A DNA stretch of 5,934 bases, from NCBI GenBank assembly GCA_947489925.1, contig CANLFK010000135.1, forward strand, positions 1-5,934. Direction: 5' to 3'. A program made the translations under genes and the position numbers. The stretch's first letter is position 1; each line of letters opens with the position of its first letter. Shown here in pieces: positions 1 to 5,774 of this stretch. Under the pieces are notes generated by a model. It was given only the letters and a program-made list of their open reading frames with translations, had not been told where the DNA came from and did no database searches. Origin of the DNA: Candidatus Caenarcanales bacterium. Its GTDB lineage: Bacteria > Cyanobacteriota > Vampirovibrionia > Caenarcaniphilales > Caenarcanaceae.

Positions 1-1017
1 AATGTTTTAGCGACAGACTCTTCTCAAAATTTAAAAGCACCAAGAGTATTTATTGATTTAATTAATAAAAAATTATTAGCTTATGATGGCGTAAAAGCTC
101 GGCAAATAATTGAAGATAAAGGCAAAAAACAAAAAGTTGATATTTTATCAGTAGAACAAGAAATTGACTTAAATAGTAATTTATCAACGGGCAAACAATT
201 AATTGCAAAAAAATCTGTTATAACTTCACTGGAAGGCGAAGCGAATATTTTTTCGGAATATATGGAATTATATAAAACTAAAGGACAAATGGAAAAAGCT
301 GTCTTTTCGGGGGCAAATACTTATTTATTAACCAAAGATAATGTCCGTGGTGATGGAGATCCAATTATTTATTATTTACAATCTAAAGTTTTAAATATAA
401 TGTCGCCTGCTAATGGCAATAAAAAAGCTAAATTAACCAAAACAGATGGCACAATTATTGAAGGTGATTTCATTGAATATGGCACTGAGACAAAATCTTT
501 AAAAGTAAGATCTAAAAACTCTGAAAAATCTGAGGTTCAGACAGCAGATGGCACAATTATCAGAGGTGAATTTATTGATTATACTGAAAATTCTTTGCTT
601 GTGAGGGGCGGAAAAGAAAAAGCTTATTTGAAATTACCAGCCTCCGAGAAAAACGGCTCTCAGGGTGAATTAGTAATTATGGCGGATATGATTGAAAATA
701 AAGAAATTAGCCCGACGGAGAGCTTATTAACAGCACAGCAAAACAATTATGATGAAAATGATTTAGTTGAATTGAATTATGGGCTGAAAAAAGGTTGGGG
801 CAAGAAATTATTAATTAATCAAGATAAATCTGTCCTAGACAAACAAAATGATTATTTGATTTTAGTTGATAAAGCTCATTTAATTGATCCAGAAAAAAAA
901 CAAAATTTATTTGCTCCGATTATCAAAATTGGCTTAGGTAATAAAAACCTAGAGTCGGGTATTACTGGGCGGGCAAAAGGCTTTATACCAATGACAAAAA
1001 ACAATACAACTAAATAA
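1..1017 (+). CDS. LptA/OstA-like envelope protein, 5' end outside the window
   Basis: The frame is open from the first base to the TAA at 1015-1017, giving 338 residues with no start in the window. The ATG at 262 is internal, because the same frame reads upstream without a stop. Beta-rich stretches resemble the OstA/LptA fold. One is around residues 77-120, where a Gly-Glu-Ala segment leads to a Phe-Ser-Gly-Ala turn and then an Arg-Gly-Asp-Gly-Asp turn. Two near-identical motifs, DGTIIEGDFIEY (149-160) and DGTIIRGEFIDY (183-194), lie 34 residues apart. In known members this fold makes the periplasmic bridge carrying lipopolysaccharide to the outer membrane. The C-terminal 130 residues are Lys/Asn-rich and show no recognisable domain. 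The gene ends 11 bases before rsmG, so the two are probably co-transcribed. The family call rests on pattern only; another beta-strand repeat envelope protein is possible. Confidence 0.5.
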   Translation, partial: NVLATDSSQNLKAPRVFIDLINKKLLAYDGVKARQIIEDKGKKQKVDILSVEQEIDLNSNLSTGKQLIAKKSVITSLEGEANIFSEYMELYKTKGQMEKAVFSGANTYLLTKDNVRGDGDPIIYYLQSKVLNIMSPANGNKKAKLTKTDGTIIEGDFIEYGTETKSLKVRSKNSEKSEVQTADGTIIRGEFIDYTENSLLVRGGKEKAYLKLPASEKNGSQGELVIMADMIENKEISPTESLLTAQQNNYDENDLVELNYGLKKGWGKKLLINQDKSVLDKQNDYLILVDKAHLIDPEKKQNLFAPIIKIGLGNKNLESGITGRAKGFIPMTKNNTTK

Positions 1018-1028
1018 TAAATATATTA

Positions 1029-1721
1029 ATGCAAAAATTACCTTTAATTACTAATTGGCTAATGGCTTGGGAATTGATTGAAAAAGAATTTAATTTAAAA
1101 GTTAGCCTCGATCAGCAAAACAAAACACAATTATTTTATAAAATTTTATTTGAAACAAATCAGTTTATGAATTTAACTAGGCTGTCTTCAGAAGAGGATT
1201 TTTTAACTTTTCATTTATTAGACACAATTATGCTTTTGTCTGCTATTTCAAAATTAAAATTACCCGAAAATATTAAATACTTAGATTTAGGTTCTGGTGG
1301 AGGAATACCAGGTATTATTTTGCATATTTTAAGTCAGTCAATTAATTTAAAACCAGAAACTTATTTATGTGATTCAAGACAAAAAAAAGCTAATTATTTA
1401 CGAAAAGTAGCCGAGGAATTGACTTTAAATTCAATCAATATTAGCCATGAGAGAGCTGAAATCTTGAAGACAAAACAAAATTATAAAAGGCAATTTGATT
1501 TAATTACCGCCCGAGCTTTTGCCAAACCGCTTGAATGCCTAAATGCCGTGAAACCTTTTTTAAAACCAAATGGTTATTTTTTAGCTCAAAGTACCACTAA
1601 CTTAAATGAAGATTCAGCTTATCAAGAAGCTTTAAGCAATTTTAAACTTAATCTCGAAGAAATAATTGAATTTGATTTGGCTGATAAAAAAAGATTTATT
1701 CTTATTATTCAAAAAAATTAG
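1029..1721 (+). CDS. rsmG: 16S rRNA (guanine-527-N7)-methyltransferase RsmG (GidB)
   Basis: The 230-residue product is a cytoplasmic, SAM-dependent enzyme that methylates N7 of G527 in 16S rRNA. The family hallmarks appear in order: NLTR (48-51) and FHLLDT (61-66) in the N-terminal helical part; the SAM-binding loop LDLGSGGGIPGIIL (85-98); CDSRQKK (114-120), matching the usual Asp-Ser-x-x-Lys-Lys motif; ERAE (141-144); TARAFAKP (160-167), matching the family S/TRAFA motif; and PFLKPNG (176-182). The length is close to typical members of about 210-240 residues. The ATG at 1029 has no Shine-Dalgarno; an alternative ATG at 1062 would trim 11 residues. It follows the OstA-like gene by 11 bases, which suggests an operon. 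No strong terminator directly follows the stop. Confidence 0.95.
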   Translation: MQKLPLITNWLMAWELIEKEFNLKVSLDQQNKTQLFYKILFETNQFMNLTRLSSEEDFLTFHLLDTIMLLSAISKLKLPENIKYLDLGSGGGIPGIILHILSQSINLKPETYLCDSRQKKANYLRKVAEELTLNSINISHERAEILKTKQNYKRQFDLITARAFAKPLECLNAVKPFLKPNGYFLAQSTTNLNEDSAYQEALSNFKLNLEEIIEFDLADKKRFILIIQKN

Positions 1722-1821
1722 CTTCTTAATTATGCCTCTTGCAAAATAAATTAGAATTGGATTAAATTGACGATTGAAAGAGAGTATTTGCTAAAGAATT
1801 TTATTTGCTAAACCCCCTCCG

Positions 1822-1837
1822 CCCCCTTGAGAGGGGG
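1822..1837 (+). terminator. C5/G5 hairpin, possible weak terminator for rsmG
   Basis: CCCCCT (1822-1827) pairs perfectly with AGGGGG (1832-1837) around a four-base loop, TGAG. A run of five T (1846-1850) follows about eight bases later, which is too far for a textbook intrinsic terminator. It is the first strong hairpin after rsmG and may stop or protect that transcript. It is also simply part of the larger palindrome. Confidence 0.35.
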
Positions 1838-1869
1838 AACTAAATGTTTTTAGTAAAACAGCACATTTG

Positions 1870-1922
1870 AACTCCAGCTTGCAAAGCCCCCTTTCAGGGG
1901 GTTGGGGGTGAAAGACAAAATT
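1870..1922 (+). repeat. G-rich hairpin repeat, copy A
   Basis: This 53-bp segment matches 4622-4675 in direct orientation. The core 1884-1922 aligns without gaps to 4637-4675 at 35 of 39 positions; the part before the core matches more loosely with one indel. The core holds a perfect hairpin, CCCCCT (1887-1892) with AGGGGG (1896-1901) around a three-base loop, and then a further G5 run (1904-1908). It also forms most of the right arm of the palindrome 1787-1932. Confidence 0.75.
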
Positions 1923-1929
1923 CTTTAGC

Positions 1930-1963
1930 AAAAAGACTTGCCATTGTGATTGCTTTAAACTTG
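1930..1963 (+). repeat. 34-bp repeat, left copy, inverted relative to 4506-4540
   Basis: Bases 1930-1956 match the reverse complement of 4514-4540 at 25 of 27 positions, including the shared 14-mer ATTGTGATTGCTTT (1943-1956). With one single-base gap the match continues to 1963/4506. The copies sit in the gaps before and after the two-gene cassette, facing each other as terminal inverted repeats would. The first three bases overlap the end of the palindrome. Confidence 0.75.
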
Positions 1964-2021
1964 TTCCTTAAGCCGATTAATATTAAATTTTTTTCATTTT
2001 GTATTAAAGTTTTTAAACCCT

Positions 2022-2052
2022 TTGCTTTTTCTTAACAAGGGATAACTATATT
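2022..2052 (+). promoter_or_regulatory. Weak sigma70-like promoter candidate for the cassette
   Basis: TTGCTT (2022-2027) and TATATT (2047-2052) resemble -35 and -10 boxes, but the 19-base spacing is longer than the usual 17. The predicted start would lie about 45 bases before the first cassette ATG. In DNA this AT-rich such matches arise by chance, so this is only a candidate. Confidence 0.2.
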
Positions 2053-2090
2053 GTTTATAGAAATATACATTTAAAAGTTATTTAAGTATA

Positions 2091-2097
2091 AGAGGTG
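2091..2097 (+). promoter_or_regulatory. Shine-Dalgarno site fixing the start at 2104
   Basis: AGAGGTG lies six bases before the ATG at 2104. The GTG at 2095 is in frame but is part of this site, so it is not the start. Confidence 0.75.
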
Positions 2098-2103
2098 ATT
2101 ATT

Positions 2104-2904
2104 ATGACAGCTGGAGCATTACCGTTTGTAGGTAAATCAATTGTAGCTGGGGCGACCACAGTTGGAGTAGGGGCATTCGCCGTAGGAACAGCTCTAGGAA
2201 CATCAGTTGCCGCCGCAGGCTTAGCTGTCTATGATCAGGTTGTAAATCCAAACGGTGTTATTTATGGTACAAATGGCGAAATTCTAGATTATACAAAAAG
2301 TGCCAAAGCCGGAATATGGTTACAGAATACAGGAAATAGTATAAAAACTTTCGCAACTGGAATAGTAAACGGCGTAACTGATAGATTTGAGATGGCACAA
2401 AATCAACAACCAGTACAAGGAACAGGAACTAATTCATCAACTAATTCAACACAAGGAACGGGGGGCAATAATGGTAAGCCTTGTGGGTCAAAAACGGGAG
2501 CTGTTCTAGGGGCAGGTACTGGGGCTGGGATTGCTGGATCTAACTTTTTGGGAGAAGAGCAAGGATTAAAAAAATCAGTAGTTCAGGGGGCTTCAGTTTT
2601 TGCTGGAATAGCTGGTGGAGCTTGCGATCCTATTTTCACTGCTGGAGGAACAGCTGTAGCTGGAGCGGGAGTAGGTCTTTATGTGAAACTTGACTCTCAA
2701 GACAAGACAATTAAAAAACTACAAGATCAAATAGAGAAAACAAACCAACAACAGACAACAGAACAAACACCGACATCAAACCCAGAAGTAACACCAGAAC
2801 AAAGTCCAACCCCAGAACAGACACCAGCACCAGAACCAAGCCCAACATCGCAACCACAAGAAGTACAACCAGAACCAGCAACACCACCAATACTTAATAA
2901 TTAA
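2104..2904 (+). CDS. Gly/Ala-rich membrane protein with proline-rich tail, unknown function
   Basis: I do not recognise this 266-residue protein. From the N-terminus it shows: a long Gly/Ala/Val hydrophobic stretch (12-43) with glycine-zipper spacing; a polar region (44-98); a Gly/Thr/Asn/Gln-rich linker (99-128); two more Gly/Ala-rich hydrophobic stretches (131-148 and 160-194) again with GxxxG-type spacing; a short likely coiled coil (197-214); and a Pro/Thr/Gln/Glu/Ser tail (217-264). It has only two cysteines, 127 and 174. Glycine-zipper segments commonly pack as membrane helices or oligomeric pores, and Pro/Thr tails often span walls or act as flexible spacers; both roles are inference here. 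There is no clear cleavable signal peptide. The start is set by a good Shine-Dalgarno. The next gene begins 11 bases after the stop, so the two form an operon. Frequent GGA/GGG, ACA and CCA codons give it a different feel from rsmG. Confidence 0.8.
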   Translation: MTAGALPFVGKSIVAGATTVGVGAFAVGTALGTSVAAAGLAVYDQVVNPNGVIYGTNGEILDYTKSAKAGIWLQNTGNSIKTFATGIVNGVTDRFEMAQNQQPVQGTGTNSSTNSTQGTGGNNGKPCGSKTGAVLGAGTGAGIAGSNFLGEEQGLKKSVVQGASVFAGIAGGACDPIFTAGGTAVAGAGVGLYVKLDSQDKTIKKLQDQIEKTNQQQTTEQTPTSNPEVTPEQSPTPEQTPAPEPSPTSQPQEVQPEPATPPILNN

Positions 2905-2910
2905 GGGGAA
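2903..2910 (+). promoter_or_regulatory. Shine-Dalgarno site of the second cassette gene
   Basis: AAGGGGAA overlaps the TAA stop of the preceding gene (2902-2904) and sits five bases before the ATG at 2916. The overlap favours coupled translation of the pair. Confidence 0.7.
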
Positions 2911-2915
2911 ATACT

Positions 2916-4490
2916 ATGACTGCTGATATAGGGAAATTTTTACAAAATGTTTTTAAGCAAAGTAATGAAAAACCAAAAGCTATTGACTTAAAAAAACTGA
3001 AAGCTGAGACTGGTATTGAAGGGCGTAGTGCTAATGCTACAAGTAGTGCAATTTTAACTAAATTAAATGAACTTGATACTTTAGATTTATCTACTGGCAA
3101 AGAAGGAAAAGATAATTATTTATCTGGAACGGAACTTGATGCTTTTTTTACTTTTGTTAATGCTAATAGAACTACTGATGGAACATTTTTAGGTGATATT
3201 TTAGATACTGATAAAACTCAAAAGCTGACTACAGCAATAAATGGCGATTTCAAATTAGATGATGATGAGCAAATAAAGGCTGAAAACTATCGCTTAATCA
3301 ATGCTGTTTTGGACAAAGTTACTGATAATGGGGATCCTAATCTTAATATAGATGATATTACTACAGCCTCTGGAAGTGATGGATCATTAGGTACTGATGA
3401 CGCAGGCGAAATTTTAACTAATTTAAAAGCTAATGCTGAAATAGTAGTAACTGAAGAAGTAGCAAAAAAAGCTGTAACAGCCCAAAAAGCAGAAGAAGAA
3501 CAAGTTAAGAATGGAATTGTAAGCGATGATATGGCAACTGCAATTAGTAAAGGTTCGACTACAAGTGAAGACGCTGTTTTAGGAACTTGGCTCAAAGATG
3601 ACGCTAATGCCACAACGCTTAAAGATAAACTTGGCTTAACTAATGGCTTGGTTGCTGAAATTATGACTGGTGGCACAAAAGACGCTGGCTCAAATAAAGA
3701 TAACTTAAAATCAGCTTTAAACAATTTAAGACTACTTTTGGAGCAAGAAATTATTAAAAAAACTGGAACTGAAGAAGCCGATAAAAAGCCAGCCAGCCTT
3801 GAAGAACTTTTAAATTTAAAAACGGATCAATTTGCTAGTCCTTTTGACAAAATTAAAAGAGATGCCAGTTTAATAATTTTATTAGCTTTAACAAAAAAAA
3901 ATGACTATGGAGAAACTGGAGAGTATCAAGCTTTTACTGGAACTGAGCCAATTAAGAGAGCTGAATCTTTAATGAAAGCATTTGAAGATACTACCGATAG
4001 CCTAAAAAATTATATTTACGGGGGAAAAGGTGGTCCTGGAGATAATTGGTTTACTAATAATGTAAGTTCAACAGTTACAGCTGATCAAATGACAAATTTG
4101 GCTAATATTAATACTGGGGATATGGATGCTAGAGGAAAAGCTTGGGCTAATTTTTATACTTCAACGCAAGGAAATAATATAAAAACCTTTGCAATTCAGT
4201 ACTTATTAAATCTTGATTCAGTGAAGAATGGTGATCAAACTGTACCTATTGATGGTTCTGAGCCTAAAGATAAAGCCAGTAAATTATTAACTATGATTGG
4301 ATCAGATACAATTACTTTTGATGATAATGCTAAACAAATGATTATCCAAAATAGCGAGAAGACTACTAAATATACAATTTCAGTTAAGAAGGACGGCATC
4401 ATTTCTTGGGATAAAGATGGTACTGGTGCTTTAGCCGCTTTAAAACAAATATTTACGCCACCCACCACAACTGAAACTACTTCGAATTAA
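2916..4490 (+). CDS. Acidic 524-residue protein with EF-hand/dockerin-like loops, unknown function
   Basis: I do not recognise the full protein. It has no signal peptide and no clear membrane helix, so it is probably soluble; like the upstream gene it begins Met-Thr-Ala. Residues 57-162 contain several Asp/Asn/Gly loops: around 64-73 (GKDNYLSGTE), 109-118 (NGDFKLDDDE), 138-148 (NGDPNLNIDDI, close to the dockerin pattern NGDGxxNxxD) and 154-162. A further DKDGTGAL lies at 499-506. Most lack one or more canonical ligands, so calcium binding is plausible but unproven. Residues 170-360 look helical and charged, with alternating Lys/Glu segments, and 365-377 is a Gly-rich patch (GGKGGPGDNW). The C-terminus is a short Thr/Pro tail (515-522), faintly echoing the partner's tail. 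Its placement suggests it works with the upstream membrane protein. Secretion by a signal-independent route cannot be excluded. Confidence 0.8.
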   Translation: MTADIGKFLQNVFKQSNEKPKAIDLKKLKAETGIEGRSANATSSAILTKLNELDTLDLSTGKEGKDNYLSGTELDAFFTFVNANRTTDGTFLGDILDTDKTQKLTTAINGDFKLDDDEQIKAENYRLINAVLDKVTDNGDPNLNIDDITTASGSDGSLGTDDAGEILTNLKANAEIVVTEEVAKKAVTAQKAEEEQVKNGIVSDDMATAISKGSTTSEDAVLGTWLKDDANATTLKDKLGLTNGLVAEIMTGGTKDAGSNKDNLKSALNNLRLLLEQEIIKKTGTEEADKKPASLEELLNLKTDQFASPFDKIKRDASLIILLALTKKNDYGETGEYQAFTGTEPIKRAESLMKAFEDTTDSLKNYIYGGKGGPGDNWFTNNVSSTVTADQMTNLANINTGDMDARGKAWANFYTSTQGNNIKTFAIQYLLNLDSVKNGDQTVPIDGSEPKDKASKLLTMIGSDTITFDDNAKQMIIQNSEKTTKYTISVKKDGIISWDKDGTGALAALKQIFTPPTTTETTSN

Positions 4491-4505
4491 TACCAACAGA
4501 GAGCT

Positions 4506-4540
4506 CAAATTTGAAAGCAATCACAATTACAAGTCTTTTT
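4506..4540 (-). repeat. 34-bp repeat, right copy, inverted relative to 1930-1963
   Basis: Read on the minus strand from 4540, this matches 1930-1956 at 25 of 27 positions and continues to 4506 with one gap and one mismatch. It starts 15 bases after the stop of the second cassette gene. It includes the small palindrome TCAAATTTGA (4505-4514) and a T7 run (4536-4542), which might also serve as a transcript end, though no GC-rich stem precedes it. Confidence 0.75.
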
Positions 4541-4548
4541 TTGTTGGG

Positions 4549-4588
4549 GAGTGCTATAGGCTTACGCCATTCCTCGAAGGGGACACTC
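4549..4588. repeat. 40-bp element able to fold into a three-way junction
   Basis: The outer arms GAGTG (4549-4553) and CACTC (4584-4588) are exact complements. Between them lie two small hairpins: GGC/GCC around TTAC (4559-4568) and CCT/AGG around CGA (4572-4580). On the minus strand the first loop reads GTAA, a GNRA tetraloop. The element is GC-richer than its surroundings and is followed eight bases later by nine T (4597-4605). It could be a structured dispersed repeat, or a terminator for the cassette. The short stems make a stable terminator uncertain. Confidence 0.5.
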
Positions 4589-4621
4589 AATAAATCTTTT
4601 TTTTTCTGTTCTTTAGATTTC

Positions 4622-4675
4622 AACTTCTCTCTTCAAAAGCCCACTTTCAGGGGGTTGGGGTAAAAAGACAAAATT
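4622..4675 (+). repeat. G-rich hairpin repeat, copy B
   Basis: This is the direct-orientation partner of 1870-1922. Relative to copy A its hairpin carries a C-to-A change (4643) that breaks one stem pair, and three adjacent changes follow the G4 run. Similarity stops at 4675, so the 16-bp palindrome end seen after copy A is missing here. This looks like a decayed or partial copy of the element. Confidence 0.7.
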
Positions 4676-4760
4676 TTCACTATAAGTCATATAATTTTCA
4701 GACAGCTTCTTAGAATTAAGGTTAAACTTGAGTTTTTATAAGTTTTACTAAATTTTAAGT

Positions 4761-5774
4761 TTGAAAATTAATTGGCAAAAATCAGTATTATTTTTTTATA
4801 CGGCTCTGACAGCTTGTTTATTAGGTGTTTGTCTTTATTTTGCTTATAAGTACAAATTTAATACTATTACTTATTTTGCTTTAATAATTACGCAGTTATG
4901 GCTTTGGTTAATTGGTTTTCGGGATTTACAAATTAAGAAAATTGAACTTTTTTTAACTGCTCCAGTTTTGCTTAGTATTTTACCTTTAGCTTTTTTGTAT
5001 CCAATTACTAGCCCAGAATTTGAAATAATTGGTATTAGAATTACGCCCTTTGAATGCGCAGCTGGTATTGTTTTTGGCTTTTTAATTACTGATATTTTAA
5101 CTCATTTTGGTAATTGGATTATGAAATTTCCGCAGTCTGGGCAAGGGCTTTTAAGTATTTGGATAGCTTTGCCTTTAATGATAATTTCGATTTTTGTGCC
5201 AGCTTTGCCTCTTTGGGTCAGTCTTTTAAGTATTGTTATTTTTTGGTTTTTATTAGCTTGGCTTTCTCAAAAAAATAAAACAGTACAAATTCAACTTGAA
5301 AAGCTCTGCACAAACCCATTATTAGCTTATACTTTGCTTTTGGGGCTTATGTTGATTTTTGGCTATATAGTAGTTTTTCAGCCGCAATTAATTAGCGAAC
5401 CTCTCGAAAAAAGTCAAAGTATTATTTTTTTATTATGTTTTTCTTATTTGCTAAATGAAGTTTGTTTACCAATTTTTAGCAAAAACCAAAAAGAAGAAGA
5501 GGAAACGCTTTCGGTTTTGGGTGGAGGAGACGCTTATTTAAATGCTTGCATTGGTTCTTTGTGGGGAGCAACCAGCATAAACACTTTTTTAATTTTAGCG
5601 GTTTTCTTGGCTTTTATATTTATTGGTATTTGCAAACTATTTAAAATCAATCAATTATCAAGCTCAGAGCTAAATTTAAATAATACTTCTTTTAATGAAA
5701 TTGCTTTCGCTCCCTTTATTGTATTTAGCGTTCAGCTAGTAACTATTTTGGCTTTAAGTAGATCCTTTGGCTAA
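4761..5774 (+). CDS. Prepilin-peptidase-like (A24) polytopic membrane protein
   Basis: The 337-residue product has about ten hydrophobic segments, roughly at 8-29, 36-52, 62-81, 97-117, 130-147, 150-168, 186-206, 217-237, 265-291 and 313-332. Two signatures recall A24 aspartyl peptidases such as PilD. DLQIKKIELFLTAP (55-68) follows the family pattern Asp-x5-Ile-x3-Leu-Thr-x-Pro. GGGDAYLNACIGSLWG (254-269) matches GxGDxxL, and FAPF (316-319) matches the usual FGPF. The N-terminal zinc-binding cysteine motif of full PilD proteins is absent. D55 and D257 are about 200 residues apart, far more than usual, with a degenerate GxG site (127-129) lacking Asp between them. The enzyme would cleave and methylate type IV pilin-like precursors at the inner membrane; activity is uncertain. 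The start is TTG, because TAA at 4749 closes the frame upstream and no in-frame ATG occurs before residue 121. No Shine-Dalgarno is visible. Confidence 0.65.
   Translation: MKINWQKSVLFFYTALTACLLGVCLYFAYKYKFNTITYFALIITQLWLWLIGFRDLQIKKIELFLTAPVLLSILPLAFLYPITSPEFEIIGIRITPFECAAGIVFGFLITDILTHFGNWIMKFPQSGQGLLSIWIALPLMIISIFVPALPLWVSLLSIVIFWFLLAWLSQKNKTVQIQLEKLCTNPLLAYTLLLGLMLIFGYIVVFQPQLISEPLEKSQSIIFLLCFSYLLNEVCLPIFSKNQKEEEETLSVLGGGDAYLNACIGSLWGATSINTFLILAVFLAFIFIGICKLFKINQLSSSELNLNNTSFNEIAFAPFIVFSVQLVTILALSRSFG

Larger units (their letters stand above)
1787..1932. repeat. 146-bp imperfect palindrome with perfect 16-bp ends
   Basis: TTTGCTAAAGAATTTT at 1787-1802 is the exact reverse complement of 1917-1932. 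Inside these ends the halves continue to mirror each other imperfectly: C-rich/G-rich blocks at 1813-1837 oppose 1887-1908, and AAATGT (1842-1847) opposes ACATTT (1863-1868). TTTGCTAAA is repeated directly at 1804-1812. The whole could extrude as a cruciform or fold as a long RNA hairpin. It encodes nothing, so a MITE-like or other dispersed palindromic element is the simplest reading. No clear target-site duplication is visible at its edges. Confidence 0.7.
1722..2103. other. Intergenic region rich in repeats and hairpins
   Basis: About 380 bases lie between rsmG and the two-gene cassette. I find no credible gene here; the longest ATG-started frame near the middle (1845) stops after eight codons. 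The region holds the palindromic element 1787-1932, a 34-bp repeat at 1930-1963, an AT-rich stretch, a weak promoter-like pair near 2022-2052 and the ribosome binding site of the next gene. The C5/G5 runs stand out sharply against the AT-rich surroundings. Confidence 0.8.

Noticed and set aside
262..264. ATG at 262 as the start of the OstA-like gene
   Set aside because: The same frame is open back to base 1 and the upstream residues continue the same kind of sequence, so this Met is internal.
1813..1908. G-quadruplex
   Set aside because: Only two adjacent G5 runs (1897-1908) are close together on one strand; the third is 60 bases away, and C runs favour hairpins instead.
1787..1963. CRISPR array
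   Set aside because: The repeats are inverted and of unequal size, with no regular spacing or series of spacers.
2095..2103. GTG start at 2095 for the first cassette gene
   Set aside because: The GTG lies within the Shine-Dalgarno AGAGGTG, which is correctly spaced for the ATG at 2104.
2894..3100. Minus-strand open frame of 68 codons
   Set aside because: It lies opposite the start of the 2916-4490 gene, which has a good ribosome binding site, and its translation looks like an antisense shadow.
3287..3724. Minus-strand open frame of 145 codons
   Set aside because: It lies wholly opposite the 2916-4490 gene. Its Ser/Ala/Leu/Val-rich translation mirrors the sense codons, and no ribosome binding site was seen.
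4235..4468. Minus-strand open frame of 77 codons
   Set aside because: It is an antisense shadow inside the 3' end of the 2916-4490 gene.
4549..4588. tRNA or tRNA-like gene
   Set aside because: At 40 bases it is too short and has no T-loop, anticodon arm or CCA end.
4728..4752. Promoter for the A24-like gene (TTGAGT with TACTAA)
   Set aside because: The spacing is only 12 bases, and such boxes are expected by chance in this AT-rich stretch.
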